Shown here piece after piece: positions 27,372 to 35,940 of a stretch of DNA of 64,000 nucleotides (its first letter is position 1; every line of letters starts with the position of its first letter). The DNA comes from Burkholderiales bacterium (GTDB taxonomy: Bacteria; Pseudomonadota; Gammaproteobacteria; Burkholderiales; Burkholderiaceae_E). The notes beneath the pieces are model-generated. The model had not been told where the DNA came from. It saw only the letters and a list, made by a program, of their open reading frames with translations, and made no database searches. A program made the position numbers and the translations under genes. The stretch is taken from NCBI GenBank assembly GCA_029977705.1, contig JAPOKJ010000003.1:100593-164592 (forward strand), given 5' to 3'.

Positions 27372-27968
27372 TTAAACGACGCGGTGCGACATCGACGAGA
27401 TCATCATCAGGCGGCGGGTGACTTCATCCGGCTCGGGAAAGTCGCCGGTGCGAAAGGCCAGGCGGCTCAGCGGATCGAAGACATAGGTCCGGGGACCGTG
27501 CCGGTCCTTCGTCACACTGCCGGCGCCGAGAAAACGCGTCAGTTCATGAACCTGGCCCAGACGCGGCGTGGCGCCCAACCATGCCGCACCGGCCCCCTGC
27601 CGGCGCAGCCATTGACTCATCGCCAACGGCCCATCCTCCAGCGGATCGATCGAGATCGACAACAGCTGGAATCCGGCCTGCCCGGCAAGACGCTCCTGTG
27701 TCCGGCTGAACACCTCGCCCAACTGCCGGCAATCACTGGCGCAGGCCACCTGCATCAGTTGCACGGCCGTGGTCTTGCCAGAGAGCACCTGACCCAGTGG
27801 CATCTTGCGGCCATCGTGAAGGGTCAGCGCGATGTCCGGGACCGCCTGCGCCGGCAGGACCCGCCCGGTCTGCACCTGGGCACCCGGCGCTTGCCAGGCA
27901 CCAAAGCCCAGCGCCGCGACCGAAGCCGATTGCAGGAGTTGGCGACGCAGGGATTGCAGGGATTTCAC
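27372..27968 (-). CDS. SCO1/SenC-like thioredoxin-fold protein, exported
   Basis: 198 residues. The N-terminus LRRQLLQSASVAALG is a signal with twin arginines. The domain has the SCO-type C-x-x-x-C (Cys76-ASD-Cys80) and a later His near HGPRTYVFDP, matching the copper-ligand set of SCO proteins. Such proteins deliver copper to or reduce cytochrome oxidase CuA, or act as periplasmic thiol proteins. The start appears to be GTG at 27968 with no clear ribosome site. No oxidase genes are nearby, so it stands alone. It is divergent from the threonate operon. Confidence 0.75.
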   Translation of the reverse strand: MKSLQSLRRQLLQSASVAALGFGAWQAPGAQVQTGRVLPAQAVPDIALTLHDGRKMPLGQVLSGKTTAVQLMQVACASDCRQLGEVFSRTQERLAGQAGFQLLSISIDPLEDGPLAMSQWLRRQGAGAAWLGATPRLGQVHELTRFLGAGSVTKDRHGPRTYVFDPLSRLAFRTGDFPEPDEVTRRLMMISSMSHRVV

Positions 27969-28174
27969 AGGCGGCAGGACTCAGGACGGGGCCGCCACAC
28001 CGCGCGCCGGCCCGGACGAAAGGATGCTGCCGGCCGACGAACGGTCGAAGGAACAATTGCACGGCCTCCCAAACGCCTCTTGTTGCACCAACCCGGTGCG
28101 ACTCAGCGGGTCGTCCGCGCCGTTCGTTCCGGCGTATGATCCCGGCCCATCGCAAACACAGGCAGGAGAGGCCC

Positions 28175-29080
28175 ATGGGTCGAAATATCGGGGTGATCGG
28201 ACTGGGCGCCATGGGCATGGGCATGGCATCGTCGCTGCGACGTGCGGGCCACGCACTGTCGGTCTACGACATCCGCCCGGAGCAGGCGCAAGCCTTTGCC
28301 CGCGATGGCGGCGAGGCCTGTACCAGCCTGGCCGAGCTGGGTGCCGCCTGCGAGGTGGTGATCTCGGTGGTGGTCAATGCCTCCCAGACCGAGACAGTGC
28401 TTTTCGGCAATGGCGCAGACCAGGCCGGCTGCGCCGCCTCGATGAAGCCGGGCAGCGTCTTCGTGATGTGCTCGACCGTCGATCCGCAGGCATCGGTGGC
28501 GCTTGAGACGCGCCTGGAAGCCCTCGGCCTGCACTACCTGGACGCGCCGATCTCGGGCGGCGCCGCCAGGGCCGCCAGCGGCCAGATGACGATGATGACC
28601 GCAGGCAAACCGTCCGCCTATGCGGCCTGCGAAGGCGTGCTCGAAGCCATGGCCGCCAAGGTCTACCGGCTGGGCGATCGCGCCGGTGCCGGCAGCAAGG
28701 TCAAGATCATCAACCAGTTGCTGGCCGGCGTGCACATCGCCGCCGCCGCCGAGGCCATGGCCCTGGGCCTGCGCGAGGGGGTCCCTGCCGAGGCCTTGTA
28801 CGAGGTCATCACGAACAGCGCCGGCAACAGCTGGATGTTCGAGAACCGCATGGCCCATGTGCTGGCCGGCGACTATACGCCGCTGTCGGCGGTCGACATC
28901 TTCGTCAAGGATCTGGGCCTGGTGCTCGACATGGCCCGTGGCAGCAAGTTTCCCCTGCCGCTGTCGAGTACCGCGCACCAGATGTTCATGCAGGCCTCCA
29001 GCGCCGGTCACGGCCGCGAAGATGACAGCGCGGTGATCAAGATTTTCCCGGGCATCACCCTGCCCGGGCAACGGGATTGA
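28175..29080 (+). CDS. ltnD: L-threonate (2-)dehydrogenase, LtnD family
   Basis: A 301-residue NAD-dependent beta-hydroxyacid dehydrogenase. GVIGLGAMGMGMA at the N-terminus binds the dinucleotide, PISGGAARAASGQMT is the substrate-binding segment, and G-S-K-V-K-I-I-N (about residue 170) carries the catalytic lysine. The start at 28175 has AGGAGAGG upstream. In characterised systems LtnD oxidises L-threonate to 2-oxo-tetronate, which OtnI, OtnK and OtnC then convert to dihydroxyacetone phosphate. All three partners follow in this operon. D-erythronate dehydrogenase is a close alternative function. Confidence 0.88.
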   Translation: MGRNIGVIGLGAMGMGMASSLRRAGHALSVYDIRPEQAQAFARDGGEACTSLAELGAACEVVISVVVNASQTETVLFGNGADQAGCAASMKPGSVFVMCSTVDPQASVALETRLEALGLHYLDAPISGGAARAASGQMTMMTAGKPSAYAACEGVLEAMAAKVYRLGDRAGAGSKVKIINQLLAGVHIAAAAEAMALGLREGVPAEALYEVITNSAGNSWMFENRMAHVLAGDYTPLSAVDIFVKDLGLVLDMARGSKFPLPLSSTAHQMFMQASSAGHGREDDSAVIKIFPGITLPGQRD

Positions 29081-29232
29081 AGCAGCAGGGATCACCCTGC
29101 GCGAGGCCAGCGAATGTGATACAAAGCCTGACGGCGCGCCACCGGCCTGGCCGCATCACCCGGCCGGTCACGCCGGGGCGACTGCCGCCCTTTGAGCATT
29201 CACCGAATTCGAAGACCCAGAAGGAGACCTAC

Positions 29233-30210
29233 ATGAAAGCAATGCCCCGCAAGTTCCTGCTCGCCAGCCTGCTGGCCCTGGCCGGCACCGGTCTGGCCCA
29301 GGCCCAGACCGTGCTGAAGATCGGCTATGCCGTGCCCACCAATTCGCACTACGGCGTCGGCGCCAATGTGTTCTGCGAAGAGCTTGAGAAAGGCACCAGC
29401 GGCCGCTACAAGTGCCAGCACTTCCCGGCCGGCGCCCTGGGTGGCGAGCGCGAGATGATCGAAGCGGTGCAACTGGGCACGCTCGACATCGTCAACACCT
29501 CGACCGGTCCGGTGGGCAACTTCGTACCCGAGGTCAAGATCGTCGACATCCCCTTCCTGTTCCGCGACTACGACCATGCGCGCAAGGTCCTCGATGGCCC
29601 GATCGGCCAGGACCTGCTCGGCAAGTTCCCCTCCAAGGGCCTGGTCGCCCTGGCCTGGGCCGAGAACGGTTTCCGTCACATGACCAACAACAAGCGCCAG
29701 ATCGTCAAGCCGGGCGATGCCTCGGGCCTGAAGATGCGCACCATGGAAAACAAGGTGCACATGGACGGCTACAAGGCCTTCGGCATCCAGCCCACCCCGA
29801 TGGCCTTCCCGGAGGTCTATGGCGCCCTGCAGCAAGGCACCGTCGATGGTCAGGAAAATCCGATCCCGGTGATTCTGGCCAGCAAGTTCTCGCAGGTGCA
29901 AAAACACCTGTCGCTGACCGGTCATGTCTACTCGCCGGCCCTGCTGATCACTTCGCCGCGCGTGATGGCCAAGTTCTCCGAGGCCGACAAGAAAGTCGCC
30001 TATGAAGCGGCCAAGAAGGCTGCGATCGCCCAGCGCAAGCGCGTCAACGATGACGAGAACACCGGCATCGCACAACTCGAGAAGGACGGCATGACCGTGG
30101 TGCGCCGCGTCGATGGACAGGCCTTCCGCGATGCCCTGCGTGACACCTACGCCGCCTACGCGCGCGAGTTCGGTGCCGACAACATCCGTCGCATCCAGGA
30201 CGTCAAGTAA
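29233..30210 (+). CDS. TRAP transporter solute-binding protein, DctP family
   Basis: A 325-residue periplasmic receptor with a clear signal peptide (cleavage after AQA near residue 25). Family features are GEREMIEAVQLGTLDIVNTSTGP and LKMRTMENKVHMDGYKAFGIQPTPM, which contains the conserved Arg expected to bind the ligand carboxylate, then FPEVYGALQQGTVDGQENP. AAGGAGA precedes the ATG at 29233. It is the receptor of a DctPQM importer and, by context, probably binds a four-carbon sugar acid such as threonate or erythronate. A GC-rich hairpin follows the gene. Confidence 0.93.
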   Translation: MKAMPRKFLLASLLALAGTGLAQAQTVLKIGYAVPTNSHYGVGANVFCEELEKGTSGRYKCQHFPAGALGGEREMIEAVQLGTLDIVNTSTGPVGNFVPEVKIVDIPFLFRDYDHARKVLDGPIGQDLLGKFPSKGLVALAWAENGFRHMTNNKRQIVKPGDASGLKMRTMENKVHMDGYKAFGIQPTPMAFPEVYGALQQGTVDGQENPIPVILASKFSQVQKHLSLTGHVYSPALLITSPRVMAKFSEADKKVAYEAAKKAAIAQRKRVNDDENTGIAQLEKDGMTVVRRVDGQAFRDALRDTYAAYAREFGADNIRRIQDVK

Positions 30211-30220
30211 GCAGCCCCCA

Positions 30221-30254
30221 GGCAGGCGGGTTCCCGACAGGGCCCCCGCCTGCC
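30221..30254 (+). other. Intercistronic hairpin between dctP and dctQ
   Basis: GGCAGGCGGG (30221-30230) pairs perfectly with CCCGCCTGCC (30245-30254), a 10-bp GC stem with a 14-base loop, ten bases after the dctP stop. No T-run follows, so it is not a full terminator. Such hairpins after binding-protein genes often stabilise the upstream mRNA or limit downstream expression, which would keep receptor levels above those of the membrane subunits. Confidence 0.6.
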
Positions 30255-30317
30255 GGTCGGGCGGTGCCAGCACACGCTGCCCGCCTGCATGCCCCTCCCC
30301 CGGCTGAAGGCCACCGC

Positions 30318-30830
30318 ATGAAAACCTTCGAACGCTATTTCCTGTCCGCCAATCGCTGGATCCTGATCCTGATCCTGGCAGTGATGTCGGTGGTGATCTT
30401 TGTCAACGTGGTGCTGCGCTACACCACCGGGATCTCGATTTCATGGGCCGAGGAAGTGTCTCGCCACCTGATGATCTGGCTCACCTTCCTGGGCTGCGGG
30501 CCGGTCTTGCGCTATGGCGGCCACATTGCGGTTGAAAACCTCCAGGACGCCCTGCCCCGGCCGGTCGCGGTGGCGCTGCGCGCCGTCATCGCCATCATGC
30601 TGCTGGCCCTGCTGGCGGCCCTGGTCTGGTTCGGGCTGCAGTACATGGAACGCACGCAGTACCAGCAGACGCCAGCCACGCAGATTCCGTTCTCCTACGT
30701 CTACGCCGCATTGCCGATCGGCTGCGCGCTGACCTTCGTTCACTGGCTGCTGATCGTGCGCGACTATGTGATGGCGCGCAAGTTCGCCTCCGACGATCAC
30801 TTCGACGCCACCGCCAGCGCATCGCTCTGA
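30318..30830 (+). CDS. TRAP transporter small membrane subunit, DctQ family
   Basis: A 170-residue protein with four predicted transmembrane helices. The conserved NVVLRYTTGISISWAEEVSRHLMIW segment (about residues 30-54) is the DctQ signature, and RYGGHIAVENL follows it. It works with the large DctM subunit to import the ligand with Na+. The start at 30318 is the first ATG with this domain; the frame is open upstream without support. It lies 107 bp after dctP and 37 bp before dctM. Confidence 0.92.
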   Translation: MKTFERYFLSANRWILILILAVMSVVIFVNVVLRYTTGISISWAEEVSRHLMIWLTFLGCGPVLRYGGHIAVENLQDALPRPVAVALRAVIAIMLLALLAALVWFGLQYMERTQYQQTPATQIPFSYVYAALPIGCALTFVHWLLIVRDYVMARKFASDDHFDATASASL

Positions 30831-30867
30831 ACCGAACCACCGACCCCGAGCCGAAAAGAGTCCGACC

Positions 30868-32160
30868 ATGAGCGCCAGTGCGATCCTGCTGATCTCCGTA
30901 TGCATTTATCTGGCCATCGGCGTACCGGTGGCCTTTGCCCTGGGGCTGGCCACGATCACGGCGCTGAGCCTGGCGGGGACTTTCCCGCTGATCGTGATCC
31001 TGAAGGAGACCTTCACCGGCATCGACAGCTTTCCGCTGATGGCCGTGCCCTTCTTTATCCTCGCCGCCGAATTGATGAGCGGCGGTTCGCTCACCGAAGT
31101 GCTGTTGCGCTTTGCCGGGCAATTCGTCGGCCACAAGCGCGGCGGACTGGGCTACACCAACGTGGTGTCGCTGACCTTCTTCTCGGGCATCTCAGGCTCG
31201 GCCCTGGCCGACGCCGCCGGCCCGGGATCGATGATGATCCGCATGATGGACAAGGCAGGCTACAGCCGCGCCTATGCCGCCGCCCTGACGGCATCGACTG
31301 CAATTGTCGGTCCGATCATCCCGCCCTCGATCATCATGATCATCTATGCCCTGGCCGACGACAATGTGTCGGTGGGGGCGCTCTTCGTCGCCGGCCTGCT
31401 GCCCGGCCTGCTGATCGCGGTGGCGATGTGCGTGGTCAACTGGCACATCTCGAAAAAACGCAACTACCGCGGCGAGGATGCGCAACTGACGGCGGCCGAC
31501 AAGTGGCGCACCACCTGGCGTGCGCTGCCCGCGATCCTTCTGCCGGTGCTCATCCTGGGCGGCATGCGCGCCGGCTGGTTCACCCCCACCGAGGCCTCGG
31601 TGGTGGCGGTCTTTTATGCCCTGATCTGCGGCAAGTACGTTTACCGCACGCTCGAGTGGAAGGCGGTGCCCGACATCCTGTCACGCTCGGCGCTGCTGAC
31701 CGCATCGGTGCTCCTGATCATCGGCATGTCGGCCTCCTTTGCCTGGGTCCTGACCATCGAGGGCGTGCCACAGGCCGTGGCCAACTGGATCATCTCGATG
31801 AACCTGTCGCCCTGGATGTTCCTGATCGTCATCAATTTGTTCCTGCTGGTGTTCGGCATCTTCATCGAGCCGCTGCCCGGGGTGATGGTGCTGGTGCCGA
31901 TCCTGGCGCCAGTGGCCATGAAGGTGGGCATCGAGCCGATCCACTTTGCCATGATCGTGATCTACAACCTGACCCTGGGCATGATCACGCCGCCGGTCGG
32001 GGGGCTGCTCTTTGTCACCTCGAATGTGTCGCGCGTGCCCCTGTCGGAATTGACCCGCGAGCTCAAGCCCTTCCTGTGGGCGCATGGTGTCGTGCTGATC
32101 ATCATCACCTTCATTCCGGCGCTGAGCAACTGGCTGCCGCATGTGATGGGCTTCAAATGA
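30868..32160 (+). CDS. TRAP transporter large permease, DctM family
   Basis: A 430-residue polytopic membrane protein of full DctM length (about 12 helices). Family motifs include PLMAVPFFILAAELMSGG near residue 55, SGSALADAAGPGSMMI, and IIPPSIIMIIYA in the middle, with a matching TPPVGGLLFVTSNV segment in the second half. It forms the Na+-coupled channel of the importer. It is followed after 13 bp by otnK, which ties uptake to sugar-acid breakdown. Confidence 0.93.
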   Translation: MSASAILLISVCIYLAIGVPVAFALGLATITALSLAGTFPLIVILKETFTGIDSFPLMAVPFFILAAELMSGGSLTEVLLRFAGQFVGHKRGGLGYTNVVSLTFFSGISGSALADAAGPGSMMIRMMDKAGYSRAYAAALTASTAIVGPIIPPSIIMIIYALADDNVSVGALFVAGLLPGLLIAVAMCVVNWHISKKRNYRGEDAQLTAADKWRTTWRALPAILLPVLILGGMRAGWFTPTEASVVAVFYALICGKYVYRTLEWKAVPDILSRSALLTASVLLIIGMSASFAWVLTIEGVPQAVANWIISMNLSPWMFLIVINLFLLVFGIFIEPLPGVMVLVPILAPVAMKVGIEPIHFAMIVIYNLTLGMITPPVGGLLFVTSNVSRVPLSELTRELKPFLWAHGVVLIIITFIPALSNWLPHVMGFK

Positions 32161-32173
32161 CCATGGGGTCCGA

Positions 32174-33466
32174 ATGAGCCTGAAGCTGGGCTGCATTGCC
32201 GACGATTTCACGGGAGCCACCGACCTGGCCAACAACCTGGTCCGGGCCGGCATGCGGGCGGTGCAGACCATTGGCGTGCCCAAGGGGCCGCTCGATGAAG
32301 CAGTCGACGCAGTGGTGGTGGCCCTCAAGTCACGCACGAGCCCGGCTGAGGAAGCGGTTCAGCAGTCACTGCAGGCGCTGGCCTGGCTGCGCCGGCAAGG
32401 CGCGCAGCAGATCTACTTCAAGTACTGCTCCACCTTCGACAGCCTCTACGAGGGCGAGCGGCGCGGCAACATCGGTCCGGTCACCGAGGCCCTGATGGCG
32501 GCACTGGGCACCGACTTCACGATTGCCACGCCCGCCTTCCCGGACAACGGCCGCAGCGTGTTCAAGGGTCACCTGTTCGTCGGTGACACCCTGCTGAGCG
32601 AGAGCGGCATGCAACACCATCCCCTGACGCCGATGCGTGATGCCAACCTGGTGCGCGTGATGCAGGCCCAATGCCAGGGCAAGGTCGGACTGATCGACCA
32701 TCGCTGTGTGGCGGCCGGCAGTGCGGCCATCATCGAACGCATCCGTGCCCTGCGCCAGGAGGGCGTCTCGGTCGCGATCGTCGATGCCCTCGACAATGCC
32801 GACCTGCTGCGCCTGGGCCCGGCCCTGTCGGGCATGCCGCTCGTGACCGCCGGTTCAGGCGTGGCCATCGGCCTGCCCGGCAACTTCGGCCTGGCGCCCT
32901 CGGCCGGGGTGGCCGCACTGCCTTCACCCACCGGGGCGCAGGCAATCATCTCGGGCAGCTGCTCGCTGGCCACCAACCGCCAGGTGCAGGACTTCATCGC
33001 CGGTGGCGGTGCCGCCCTGGCCCTCGATCCGCTGCAGGTGGCCCGCGATCAGGCCGAGGGCCGCGATCCGGTGCAAGCCGCACTGGCCTGGGCCCGGCCA
33101 CGTCTCGGGGACGGTCCGGTGCTGGTCTACTCCACTGCCGAGAGCAGCCGCGTCAAGGCGATCCAGACCGAACTGGGGGTCGACGCTGCCGGTGCGCTGA
33201 TGGAGCACTGCCTGTCCGGCGTGGCCGCCGGCCTGGTCGCCAACGGGGTGCGGCAGCTGATCGTAGCCGGTGGCGAGACCTCCGGTGCCTGCGTGCAGGC
33301 GCTGGGCATCGCGCAGCTGCGCATCGGCGCCCAGATCGACCCCGGTGTGCCCTGGTGTCATGCACGCTCGCCCCTGAGCGGCGAGGTGGGCCTGCACCTG
33401 GCCCTCAAGTCCGGCAACTTCGGCAGTGACGACTTTTTCCGCAAGGCCTTCGGCCTGCTGGCCTGA
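32174..33466 (+). CDS. otnK: 3-oxo-tetronate kinase, OtnK (DUF1537)
   Basis: A 430-residue kinase of the former DUF1537 family. The N-terminal substrate domain begins with LGCIADDFTGATDLANNL, and the C-terminal nucleotide domain contains IISGSCSLATNRQV and the glycine-rich VAGGETSGACVQAL. In known pathways it phosphorylates 3-oxo-tetronate at O4. The order otnK-otnC-otnI after ltnD supports OtnK rather than the D-threonate kinase DtnK, which travels with pdxA2. It lies 13 bp after dctM and 40 bp before otnC. Confidence 0.92.
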   Translation: MSLKLGCIADDFTGATDLANNLVRAGMRAVQTIGVPKGPLDEAVDAVVVALKSRTSPAEEAVQQSLQALAWLRRQGAQQIYFKYCSTFDSLYEGERRGNIGPVTEALMAALGTDFTIATPAFPDNGRSVFKGHLFVGDTLLSESGMQHHPLTPMRDANLVRVMQAQCQGKVGLIDHRCVAAGSAAIIERIRALRQEGVSVAIVDALDNADLLRLGPALSGMPLVTAGSGVAIGLPGNFGLAPSAGVAALPSPTGAQAIISGSCSLATNRQVQDFIAGGGAALALDPLQVARDQAEGRDPVQAALAWARPRLGDGPVLVYSTAESSRVKAIQTELGVDAAGALMEHCLSGVAAGLVANGVRQLIVAGGETSGACVQALGIAQLRIGAQIDPGVPWCHARSPLSGEVGLHLALKSGNFGSDDFFRKAFGLLA

Positions 33467-33506
33467 GCGCAGGGCGAATCCCGATGCCGACACCCCAGGG
33501 CAGGCC

Positions 33507-34190
33507 ATGAAAGAGCACCAGGCGCGCGAGGAAATCTGCCGGATCGGCGCCAGCCTGTTTGCGCGCGGCTACGTGCATGCCAGTGCGGGCAACATCAGCA
33601 TCCGGCTGCCCGACGATGCCGGCTTCCTGATCACGCCCACCGATGCCTGCCTGGGCTTTCTCGATCCGGCGCAACTGGCGCTGCTCGATGCCCAGGGCCG
33701 CCAGATCAGCGGCGAGCGCGCCAGCAAGACGATTGCGGTGCACCGGGCCATCTACCAGGCCAATGCCCGTATCGGGCGCGAGACGCACTGCGTGATCCAT
33801 ACCCACAGCACCCATTGCGTGGCCCTGAGTCTGGCGTTCGGCAACGACATCCGCGAGGACACCGAGCTGCTGCCGCCGATCACCCCGTATTTCGTGATGA
33901 AGGTCGGCCATGTGCCGCTGATCCCCTACCACCGTCCAGGCGCGCCCGAGGCTGCGGCAGCCTGCGTGGCCCGCATCGAGGCCCATGCCCGCGCCGGCCA
34001 TCCCATCCAGGCGGTCATGCTCGCCCGGCTGGGCCCCAACGTCTGGCACGGCACACCTGCGGTCGCCATGGCCACACTCGAGGAACTCGAGGAAACCGCG
34101 CGCCTCTGGCTGATGACCCAACCGCGTCCGCAAGCCCTGTCGCAAGACCGGATCGAAGAACTGCGCCAGCACTTTGGCGCCCAATGGTGA
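33507..34190 (+). CDS. otnC: 3-oxo-tetronate 4-phosphate decarboxylase, OtnC (class II aldolase fold)
   Basis: A 227-residue zinc-dependent class II aldolase/adducin-family enzyme. ASAGNISIR (about 26-34) binds the phosphate, and HTHSTH (about residues 93-98) provides zinc histidines with a later His in the C-terminal third (NVWHG). It is expected to split 3-oxo-tetronate 4-phosphate to dihydroxyacetone phosphate and CO2. The start is ATG 33507. It is followed by otnI with a 4-base gap. Confidence 0.9.
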   Translation: MKEHQAREEICRIGASLFARGYVHASAGNISIRLPDDAGFLITPTDACLGFLDPAQLALLDAQGRQISGERASKTIAVHRAIYQANARIGRETHCVIHTHSTHCVALSLAFGNDIREDTELLPPITPYFVMKVGHVPLIPYHRPGAPEAAAACVARIEAHARAGHPIQAVMLARLGPNVWHGTPAVAMATLEELEETARLWLMTQPRPQALSQDRIEELRQHFGAQW

Positions 34191-34194
34191 CCCC

Positions 34195-35049
34195 ATGCCG
34201 CAATTTGCTGCCAACCTGTCGATGATGTATGCCGAACTGGACTTCCTGGACCGCTTCGAGGCCGCCGCCCGCGACGGTTTCAAGGCGGTCGAGTACCTGT
34301 TTCCCTATGCCTGGGATGCCGGCGAGCTGGCCGCCCGCCTCAAGGGCAATGGGCTGCAGCAGGTCCTGTTCAACGCCCCGCCCGGAGGCCGGGACCGGGA
34401 CAGCATCGCCAAGGCCTGGGAAGCCGGCTACAAGGGCATGGCCTGCCTGCCTGGCCACGATCAGGACTTCGATGCCAGCATCGATCTGGCGCTGCGCTAT
34501 GCGCAGGCGCTGGCCTGCCCCCGCATCCATGTGATGGCCGGTCTGGTGCCGCAGGACCAGACCCGCGCCTCGCTGCGTGCGGGCTATGTCGCCAAGCTGC
34601 GCCGCGCCGGCGAGAAGGCCGCTGCAGCAGGGGTCGATCTGCTGATGGAGCCGATCAACACCCGCAACATACCGGGGTTTTTCCTCAATCGCCAGGATGA
34701 CGCCCACGCGCTGATCGCGGAGATCGGCTTGCCCAACGTCAAGGTGCAGTTCGACCTGTACCACTGCCAGATCGTCGAGGGCGATGTGGCGATGAAGATC
34801 CGCCAGTACCTGCCCACTGGCCGGGTCGGTCATTTCCAGATTGCCGGCGTACCCGAACGCCACGAGCCCGATGTCGGCGAGATGAACTATCCCTACCTGT
34901 TCAAGGTGATCGACGAGGTCTCGGCCCAGTGCGGCTGGCAGGGCTGGGTCGGCTGCGAGTACCTGCCGGCCCGCGGTGCGGTGGCATCCGGCACCCACGA
35001 TGGCCTGGGCTGGCTGCGGCGCTGGCGCGAGGAACAAGGCCGGCACTGA
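34195..35049 (+). CDS. otnI: 2-oxo-tetronate isomerase, OtnI (hydroxypyruvate isomerase fold)
   Basis: A 284-residue TIM-barrel protein of the hydroxypyruvate isomerase/xylose isomerase-like group. [35 protein letters not shown] starts the barrel. [30 protein letters not shown] and [15 protein letters not shown] contain the Glu, Asp and His metal ligands. It would interconvert 2-oxo- and 3-oxo-tetronate between LtnD and OtnK. The start at 34195 lies four bases after otnC. It is the last gene of the operon; the next gene converges 23 bp later. Confidence 0.92.
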   Translation: MPQFAANLSMMYAELDFLDRFEAAARDGFKAVEYLFPYAWDAGELAARLKGNGLQQVLFNAPPGGRDRDSIAKAWEAGYKGMACLPGHDQDFDASIDLALRYAQALACPRIHVMAGLVPQDQTRASLRAGYVAKLRRAGEKAAAAGVDLLMEPINTRNIPGFFLNRQDDAHALIAEIGLPNVKVQFDLYHCQIVEGDVAMKIRQYLPTGRVGHFQIAGVPERHEPDVGEMNYPYLFKVIDEVSAQCGWQGWVGCEYLPARGAVASGTHDGLGWLRRWREEQGRH

Positions 35050-35072
35050 GGCGTGCCGGGCGCCCGGCAGGA

Positions 35073-35918
35073 TCAGCTGGCCAGCACCGCGCGCAGCGGA
35101 TCGGCCAGGCTGACGCCCTTGTCGGCCAGGATGCGCGACAGCAGCGCGAAGAACTCGCGCCGCGCCAAGGCCACATGGGCCACTGGCAAGCGGAACTGGA
35201 CGCGCCAGTGGGTGACATGCTCGCCGATGCTGTGGATGCCCAGCACCCGTGGCGCCTCGACGAGCCTGTCTTTCAGCTCGGCATGCCCGGCGCACTCGGC
35301 CACGGCATGCTCGAGGGCCGCCTGCGCCAGAAGCGGATCGGTGTCCGGCTTCAGGCCCACATCGATGAACACGGTGGCCGGTCGCAGCGAGCGATTGCTC
35401 AGTGTGGTGACCAGGCTGTTGGGCACGAAATGGATCGTGCCTTCTTCACTGCGCAACCTGACAAAGCGCAGCGTGATTTCCTCGACCACGCCGGACTTGC
35501 CACCCAGTTCGACGATGTCACCGATGCGCAACTGGTTTTCCACCAACAGGAAAAAGCCATGGAAATAGTCCTTGATGAGGCTTTGGGCGGCAAAGCCGAC
35601 AGCAATGCCCACCACCCCGGCAGCGCCCAGGATCGGCGCGATTGAAATGCCCACCACGCTGAGCACCAGCATCGAGGTGAGCGCAACGATCACCATGCTG
35701 GAGACCCGCTTGGCCACGCCGCCGAGCGTCTCGATGCGCTTGCCTTCTTCGCTGGTGGCCGCACGCGAGACCAGATAGCTGCGCAGGCCACGCAGCACGC
35801 GCTGAACGAGCAGGTGCAGGATCCAGGCCAGCACCAGGATGAGCGCGATGCGCAGGGCAGCGGCCGGCACCTGCGACCAGTTCCGGATCATGTTCTGCAC
35901 TACCGGATCATCGAGCAC
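35073..35918 (-). CDS. Small-conductance mechanosensitive channel, MscS family
   Basis: A 281-residue protein close to E. coli MscS size (286). It has three N-terminal helices, the pore helix LGAAGVVGIAVGFAAQSLIKDYFHGFFLL (about 95-123), and the beta domain NQLRIGDIVELGGKSGVVEEI. The start is GTG at 35918 with AGGAGT six bases upstream. It lies 22 bp after the stop of the PrsT-like TPR lipoprotein on the same strand, so it is the third gene of the PEP-CTERM operon. It releases solutes on hypo-osmotic shock. Confidence 0.9.
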   Translation of the reverse strand: MLDDPVVQNMIRNWSQVPAAALRIALILVLAWILHLLVQRVLRGLRSYLVSRAATSEEGKRIETLGGVAKRVSSMVIVALTSMLVLSVVGISIAPILGAAGVVGIAVGFAAQSLIKDYFHGFFLLVENQLRIGDIVELGGKSGVVEEITLRFVRLRSEEGTIHFVPNSLVTTLSNRSLRPATVFIDVGLKPDTDPLLAQAALEHAVAECAGHAELKDRLVEAPRVLGIHSIGEHVTHWRVQFRLPVAHVALARREFFALLSRILADKGVSLADPLRAVLAS

Positions 35919-35940
35919 GCCTACTCCTGCAAGGGTTGGA

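Noticed and set aside
27797..28174. Long upstream extension of the ltnD frame
   Set aside because: It overlaps the opposite-strand SCO-like gene and has shadow composition; AGGAGAGG at 28164-28171 supports ATG 28175.
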